Below, piece after piece: positions 7,176 through 10,114 of a stretch of 10,114 bases of DNA. Origin of the DNA: Lachnospiraceae bacterium UBA3863. Its GTDB lineage: Bacteria; Bacillota; Clostridia; Lachnospirales; Lachnospiraceae. Below the pieces are notes generated by a model. It was not told the DNA's origin. It did not search any database and saw nothing but the letters and a program-made list of their open reading frames with translations. A program made the translations under genes and the position numbers. The stretch spans positions 2,362 through 12,475 of the forward strand of contig DGGX01000095.1 in the NCBI GenBank assembly GCA_002392385.1, read 5' to 3'. The first letter of the stretch is position 1. Each line of letters opens with the position of its first letter.

Positions 7176-7300
7176 CTCACACAGGGTCACGCTCACACAG
7201 GGTCTCACACAGGGGACGGTTCTCTGTGAGAGCCAGGAATTCTCTGGGTTGGAAGGGCTTTTGCAGCTTCATTCACACAAGGAACCGTCCCCTGTGTGAG
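7176..7300 (+). repeat. REP/REPIN-like element with perfect 19-bp inverted repeat
   Basis: CTCACACAGGG occurs three times in direct orientation (7176, 7192, 7204). The third extends to the 19-mer at 7204-7222, whose exact reverse complement GAACCGTCCCCTGTGTGAG is at 7282-7300, with a 59-bp interior. The inner CTGTGAGAGCCAG (7224-7236) recurs at 7881-7893. Paired inverted short palindromes dispersed between genes are typical of REPIN/MITE-like elements mobilised by RAYT (Y1 transposase-like) proteins. No such transposase gene is in the window. There is no T-tract, so a terminator role is unlikely. Confidence 0.75.
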
Positions 7301-7336
7301 GCGGGAACTGGAAGAGGAGGGAGGAAAGAATTCGAT

Positions 7337-7801
7337 ATGAAGACACTTTGCCTATATTACTCGAGAACGAGCATGACCAGAAAGGCCATGGAGCTGCTGG
7401 CGGAGAGCACGGGGGCGGATCTCTATGAGTACACGGACGGCAAGGACCGGAGCGGCCTGCTGGGATACCTGGGAGCCTGCGTGGCGTCTTTCAGGAAGAC
7501 TTTTCCCAAGGTCTATATCAAGGGCGATCCGGACCTGCGGGCCTACGACCGCGTCTTGATCGGCATGCCGACCTGGGCGGAGGGCCCCTGCGTCATCGGG
7601 CGCGCCTTCATCAGGCAGTACCGGGACGAACTGCCGCAGGATGTATATTATGTGGTGACCCATATGGCAAAGAATGACTACATGGACAAGATCCGGGCTA
7701 TGGACAGTCTGCTGGGCCGCCCGTCCAAAGGACAGCTGTCCCTGCAGACGAAGAATCACGATTATCTGAGGGATGTGAGGGCGTTTGCGGAGACACTCTA
7801 A
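7337..7801 (+). CDS. Flavodoxin-like (FMN-binding) protein
   Basis: A 154-residue cytoplasmic protein starting at ATG 7337, preceded by the purine-rich AGGAGGGAGGAAAG (7315-7328). The frame is open further upstream but only through the repeat element. The N terminus, MKTLCLYYSRTSMTRKAMELLAE, has the beta1 strand and Ser/Thr-rich phosphate loop of the flavodoxin fold. VLIGMPTWAEGP (about 73-84) corresponds to the loop that stacks against the flavin, and DVYYVVTHM is a further core strand. It probably binds FMN and acts as an electron carrier or small reductase; the partner is unknown. It stands alone between two repeat-rich gaps, so no operon context helps. Confidence 0.83.
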   Translation: MKTLCLYYSRTSMTRKAMELLAESTGADLYEYTDGKDRSGLLGYLGACVASFRKTFPKVYIKGDPDLRAYDRVLIGMPTWAEGPCVIGRAFIRQYRDELPQDVYYVVTHMAKNDYMDKIRAMDSLLGRPSKGQLSLQTKNHDYLRDVRAFAETL

Positions 7802-7860
7802 GACCGCGCGTAGGGCTGGATGCGGACTTAGATGCGGATCAGACGCTGTTTGCGCGGGGG

Positions 7861-7909
7861 CTCACACAGAGAACCGTCCCCTGTGAGAGCCAGTAATTCT
7901 CTGTGTGAG
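7861..7909 (+). repeat. REP-like palindrome bordering the 61-bp array (left)
   Basis: CTCACACAGAGAA (7861-7873) and TTCTCTGTGTGAG (7897-7909) are a perfect 13-bp inverted repeat. Between them lie CCGTCCCCTGTGAGAG and CCAGTAA, closely related to the element at 7204-7246. The rest of 7802-7860 shows only a short GATGCGGA direct repeat and a weak CCGCGC/GCGCGG pair; I see no gene there. Confidence 0.75.
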
Positions 7910-7915
7910 AGCATC

Positions 7916-8210
7916 AACGTTATAGTCGCTGTGAAAAATCCATGAAATCACGGCAGTAATAACGTTTCCGACAGGCGACGTTATTACTGCTGTGACATTT
8001 CTCATATTTCACGGTAGATATAACGTTACCGGAAGACGACGTTATAACTGCTGTGATATTTCTTATATTTCACGGAGAAAATAACGTTTCCCCTGTCGGT
8101 CGTAATTTCCACCGTGATTTTCCCTTTATTTCACAGTAGATATAACGTCACCGACAAGCATCGTTATAACCGCTGTGATATTTCTCATATTTCACGGAGA
8201 AAATAACGTT
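7916..8210 (+). repeat. Array of five 51-bp palindromes with 10-bp spacers (61-bp period)
   Basis: Five imperfect palindromes occupy 7916-7966, 7977-8027, 8038-8088, 8099-8149 and 8160-8210. Most begin with (A/G)ACGTTAT and end with ATAACGTT, and contain GCTGTGA-N13-TCACGG at the centre. The 10-bp spacers are TCCGACAGGC, ACCGGAAGAC, TCCCCTGTCG and ACCGACAAGC. The period is exactly 61 bp throughout, and the array begins and ends on complete palindromes. Each arm can pair either with its partner across the 13-base centre or with the neighbouring unit across the spacer; for example TCACGGCAGTAATAACGT (7948-7965) pairs with 7978-7995 with one G-T. The DNA is clearly more AT-rich than its surroundings and has no plausible coding frame. 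It is not a CRISPR. Its function is unknown. Confidence 0.85.
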
Positions 8211-8217
8211 TTGAAAT

Positions 8218-8255
8218 GTCCCCTGTGTGAGACAGAGAACCGTCCCCTGTGTGAG
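8218..8255 (+). repeat. REP-like direct repeats bordering the 61-bp array (right)
   Basis: GTCCCCTGTGTGAG occurs at 8218-8231 and again within GAACCGTCCCCTGTGTGAG at 8237-8255. The latter 19-mer is identical to 7282-7300. It starts 8 bases after the last palindrome, so REP-like sequence brackets the array on both sides. Bases 8256-8272 hold nothing recognisable. Confidence 0.75.
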
Positions 8256-8272
8256 GCCCCGGTGTGAATAAC

Positions 8273-8301
8273 TTGTCATTCTGACATTCAATCTTTATAA
8301 T
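8273..8301 (+). promoter_or_regulatory. Sigma-A-type promoter
   Basis: TTGTCA (8273-8278, 5 of 6 to consensus) and a perfect TATAAT (8296-8301) are separated by 17 bases, the ideal spacing. Transcription would start near 8308 and run rightward through the response-regulator remnant toward the hydratase gene at 8814. No other good promoter is visible before that gene. Confidence 0.7.
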
Positions 8302-8314
8302 AGATACCGATCGA

Positions 8315-8782
8315 ATACTGCTATCTTGCAGGAATGAAGACTATGATTCGCTGTACGGCCTGTCCGTCAGAGCGGATGACTATATCACCAAGTCTTTCAG
8401 GCCGCTCGTTCTCGGTGCCAAGGTCAAGGCACTGATCCGCCGTTCCAGGAGCAGTCTGGACAGGACCGGCGAGGCGCAGGGGCAGATGCTCCGCGTCGGA
8501 GAATTTACTTATAATTCCGGTACGATGAGGTTTTTTAAGGGTACTGAGGAAGTGCAGCTTTCCTCGAGGGAGGCTGCACTGTTTCTGATATTCCTGAAAC
8601 ATCCGATGCAGGTGTTCACCAAGGAAATGATCTATGAGCAGATCTGGGGCGACGCGGTCGCTGTGGACGACAACACGATCATGGTCTATGTGAACCGCCT
8701 GCGCAGCAAGATCGAGGACGACCGGCATAACCCTGCGCACATCCTCACGGTGCGAGGCGTGGGCTGCCGTTTCGTACCCTGA
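8315..8782 (+). pseudogene. 5'-truncated OmpR/PhoB-family response regulator
   Basis: Homology begins abruptly with ILLSCRNEDYDSLYGLSVRADDYITKSFRPL, the last third of a receiver domain (strand beta4 to helix alpha5, including the conserved Lys of the KPF motif, here KSF). It continues into a complete winged-helix DNA-binding domain: LSSREAALFLIFLKHP, DDNTIMVYVNRLRSKIED, ILTVRGVGCRFVP. The acidic pocket and phospho-accepting Asp are missing, and an in-frame stop lies at 8282-8284. No ATG, GTG or TTG occurs in frame between that stop and ATG 8486, which has only a weak ribosome site. Expression of a free DNA-binding domain (8486-8782, 98 residues) from the promoter at 8273 is possible, but decay after loss of the 5' half is more likely. 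No histidine kinase gene follows. Confidence 0.83.
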
Positions 8783-8800
8783 ACAGCTCTGATATACAGA

Positions 8801-8808
8801 AAGGAGAG
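8801..8808 (+). promoter_or_regulatory. Ribosome binding site of the hydratase gene
   Basis: AAGGAGAG lies 5 bases before the ATG at 8814 and fixes the start of the hydratase. Confidence 0.85.
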
Positions 8809-8813
8809 CATTC

Positions 8814-10114
8814 ATGATCCAACTTTATGACAGCGGCGTATATCTTGTGAACGGCAGGGATATCGTTCCCGAAGTGGAAACGGCCCGTGTGAAGCAGATG
8901 ACCGGAAAGGACGTCTGTCCGGAAGAGGCAAGAAAGGGCACCATCGCCTGGTCCGTCCTGAAGGCCCACAATACGACAGAGGACATGGACCATCTGAAGA
9001 TCCGTTTTGACTCCATGACCTCCCATGACATCACCTTCGTGGGCATCATCCAGACAGCCCGCGCATCCGGCATGGAGAAATTCCCTCTGCCCTATGTGCT
9101 CACCAACTGCCACAACTCTCTCTGCGCGGTCGGCGGCACCATCAACGAGGATGACCACATGTTCGGCCTGAGCGCCGCAAAGAAGTACGGCGGAATCTAT
9201 GTTCCCCCTCATATCGCGGTCATTCACCAGTATATGCGCGAAGCAATGGCAGGCTGCGGCAAGATGATCCTGGGTTCCGATTCCCATACCCGCTACGGTG
9301 CGCTCGGCACCATGGCAGTCGGCGAGGGCGGCGGCGAGCTGGGCAAACAGCTGCTGCGCGACACCTACGATGTCGCTTATCCCGGCGTGGTCGCGGTCTA
9401 TCTGGAGGGAAAGCCCGCTCCTTATGTCGGCCCGCAGGATATCGCGCTGGCCATCATCGGAGCGGTCTTCAAGAACGGCTATGTGAAGAATAAGGTCATG
9501 GAATTTGTAGGCCCCGGTGTTGCCTCCATGGATACGGATTACCGGAACGGCGTCGATGTCATGACCACAGAGACTACCTGCCTGTCCTCTGTCTGGAGGA
9601 CCGACGAGGATACAAAGGCCTATCTGACGGCACACGGCAGACCGGAGGACTACTGTGAGCTGAATCCTGCGGACGTCGCCTACTATGACGGCTGTGTCCG
9701 TGTGGACCTGAGTGCTGTCAAGCCCATGATCGCTCTTCCTTTCCACCCCAGCAATGTATACACTATCGATGAGCTGAACGCAAACCTGGAGGATATCCTG
9801 CGTACTGTCGAGGTCGAGGCAGACCGCATCGCCAACGGCAGAGCGAAATTCACTCTTCTGGACAAGATCAAAGACGGGAAGCTGCAGGTCCAGCAGGGCA
9901 TCATCGCCGGCTGTGCGGGCGGCAATTATACCAATATCGTAGAGGCGGCAAACCTTCTGCGCGGAAAGAGCTGCGGAAACGGCGAGTTCTCGCTGGATGT
10001 CTATCCCTCTTCCCAGCCTGTTTTCATCGACCTGGCAAGAAAGGGCTATGTGGCAGACCTCATGGCGGCAGGCGCCATCGTCAAGACCGCCTTCTGCGGC
10101 CCCTGCTTCGGCGC
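8814..10114 (+). CDS. Aconitase-superfamily hydratase (YbhJ-like), 3' end outside window
   Basis: The frame from ATG 8814 stays open to the window end (433 complete codons). It reads as a 4Fe-4S dehydratase of the aconitase superfamily, most like the clostridial proteins annotated simply as hydratase: [39 protein letters not shown] (substrate and cluster loop), [14 protein letters not shown], and [16 protein letters not shown]. Probable cluster ligands are Cys367 in GCAGGNYTN and Cys428 and Cys431 in FCGPCFG, matching the CxxC arrangement of aconitases. The mobile C-terminal swivel domain would lie beyond the window. The substrate is not established for this subgroup, so citrate/isocitrate activity should not be assumed. 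It follows the response-regulator remnant by 31 bases and may use the promoter at 8273. Confidence 0.92.
   Translation, partial: MIQLYDSGVYLVNGRDIVPEVETARVKQMTGKDVCPEEARKGTIAWSVLKAHNTTEDMDHLKIRFDSMTSHDITFVGIIQTARASGMEKFPLPYVLTNCHNSLCAVGGTINEDDHMFGLSAAKKYGGIYVPPHIAVIHQYMREAMAGCGKMILGSDSHTRYGALGTMAVGEGGGELGKQLLRDTYDVAYPGVVAVYLEGKPAPYVGPQDIALAIIGAVFKNGYVKNKVMEFVGPGVASMDTDYRNGVDVMTTETTCLSSVWRTDEDTKAYLTAHGRPEDYCELNPADVAYYDGCVRVDLSAVKPMIALPFHPSNVYTIDELNANLEDILRTVEVEADRIANGRAKFTLLDKIKDGKLQVQQGIIAGCAGGNYTNIVEAANLLRGKSCGNGEFSLDVYPSSQPVFIDLARKGYVADLMAAGAIVKTAFCGPCFG

Noticed and set aside
7204..7300. Intrinsic terminator after the glucosaminidase gene
   Set aside because: The stem is strong, but the 59-base interior is long and no T-tract follows; the same sequence recurs elsewhere as a dispersed repeat.
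7951..8200. TGTGA/TCAC pairs as CRP-type operators
   Set aside because: The half-sites are separated by 13 bases instead of the 6 of CRP sites, and they are simply the inner parts of the palindrome arms.
7916..8210. CRISPR array
   Set aside because: The spacers are only 10 bp and related to one another, the repeats are degenerate long palindromes, and no cas gene is present.
8335..8436. Short + strand frame starting at ATG 8335 just after the promoter
   Set aside because: It is out of frame with the response-regulator homology, and its 33-residue product has no recognisable feature.
8745..9746. 333-codon open frame on the minus strand
   Set aside because: It is antisense to the aconitase-family hydratase, whose motifs are unmistakable on the + strand; the translation resembles no family and is a codon-bias shadow.

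Overview
This window looks like chromosomal DNA from a GC-rich member of the Clostridia, probably Lachnospiraceae or a relative. The pointers are the protein families and the Shine-Dalgarno sites (AGGAGG, AAAGGAG). No rRNA gene or other species marker is present, so this placement is an inference. Every convincing gene is on the + strand.

Layout: (1) 1-1940 is the 3' part of a large multidomain protein with a NadD-like nucleotidyltransferase end, a probable GNAT-like middle and a phosphoribosyltransferase-like region. (2) 1983-6473 is a one-carbon/folate cluster: fchA (methenyl-THF cyclohydrolase), folD (methylene-THF dehydrogenase), a formate/nitrite-family channel, and one long gene fusing FolC to 5-formyl-THF cyclo-ligase. 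(3) 6490-7173 is a secreted glucosaminidase-domain protein with a TTG start, only 16 bases after folC. (4) 7174-7336 holds a REP/REPIN-like inverted repeat. (5) 7337-7801 is a small flavodoxin-like protein. (6) 7802-8285 is non-coding and repeat-rich. A regular array of five 51-bp palindromes separated by 10-bp spacers (exact 61-bp period) is bracketed by the same REP-like motif. (7) 8285-8782 carries a strong sigma-A-type promoter and a 5'-truncated OmpR-family response regulator. (8) 8814 to the window end is the first 433 codons of an aconitase-superfamily hydratase.

How the genes work together: FchA and FolD interconvert 10-formyl-, 5,10-methenyl- and 5,10-methylene-THF. The cyclo-ligase domain returns 5-formyl-THF to methenyl-THF, FolC polyglutamylates the folates, and the FNT channel would move formate in or out. 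The FolD here lacks two residues needed for cyclohydrolase activity (Ala52 and Phe96 replace the usual Lys and Gln). That fits a division of labour with the adjacent FchA.

The strongest candidates for something undescribed are the 61-bp palindrome array with its REP-like brackets, the FolD/FchA split, the FolC-cyclo-ligase fusion, and an 11-bp phased repeat in the folC leader.
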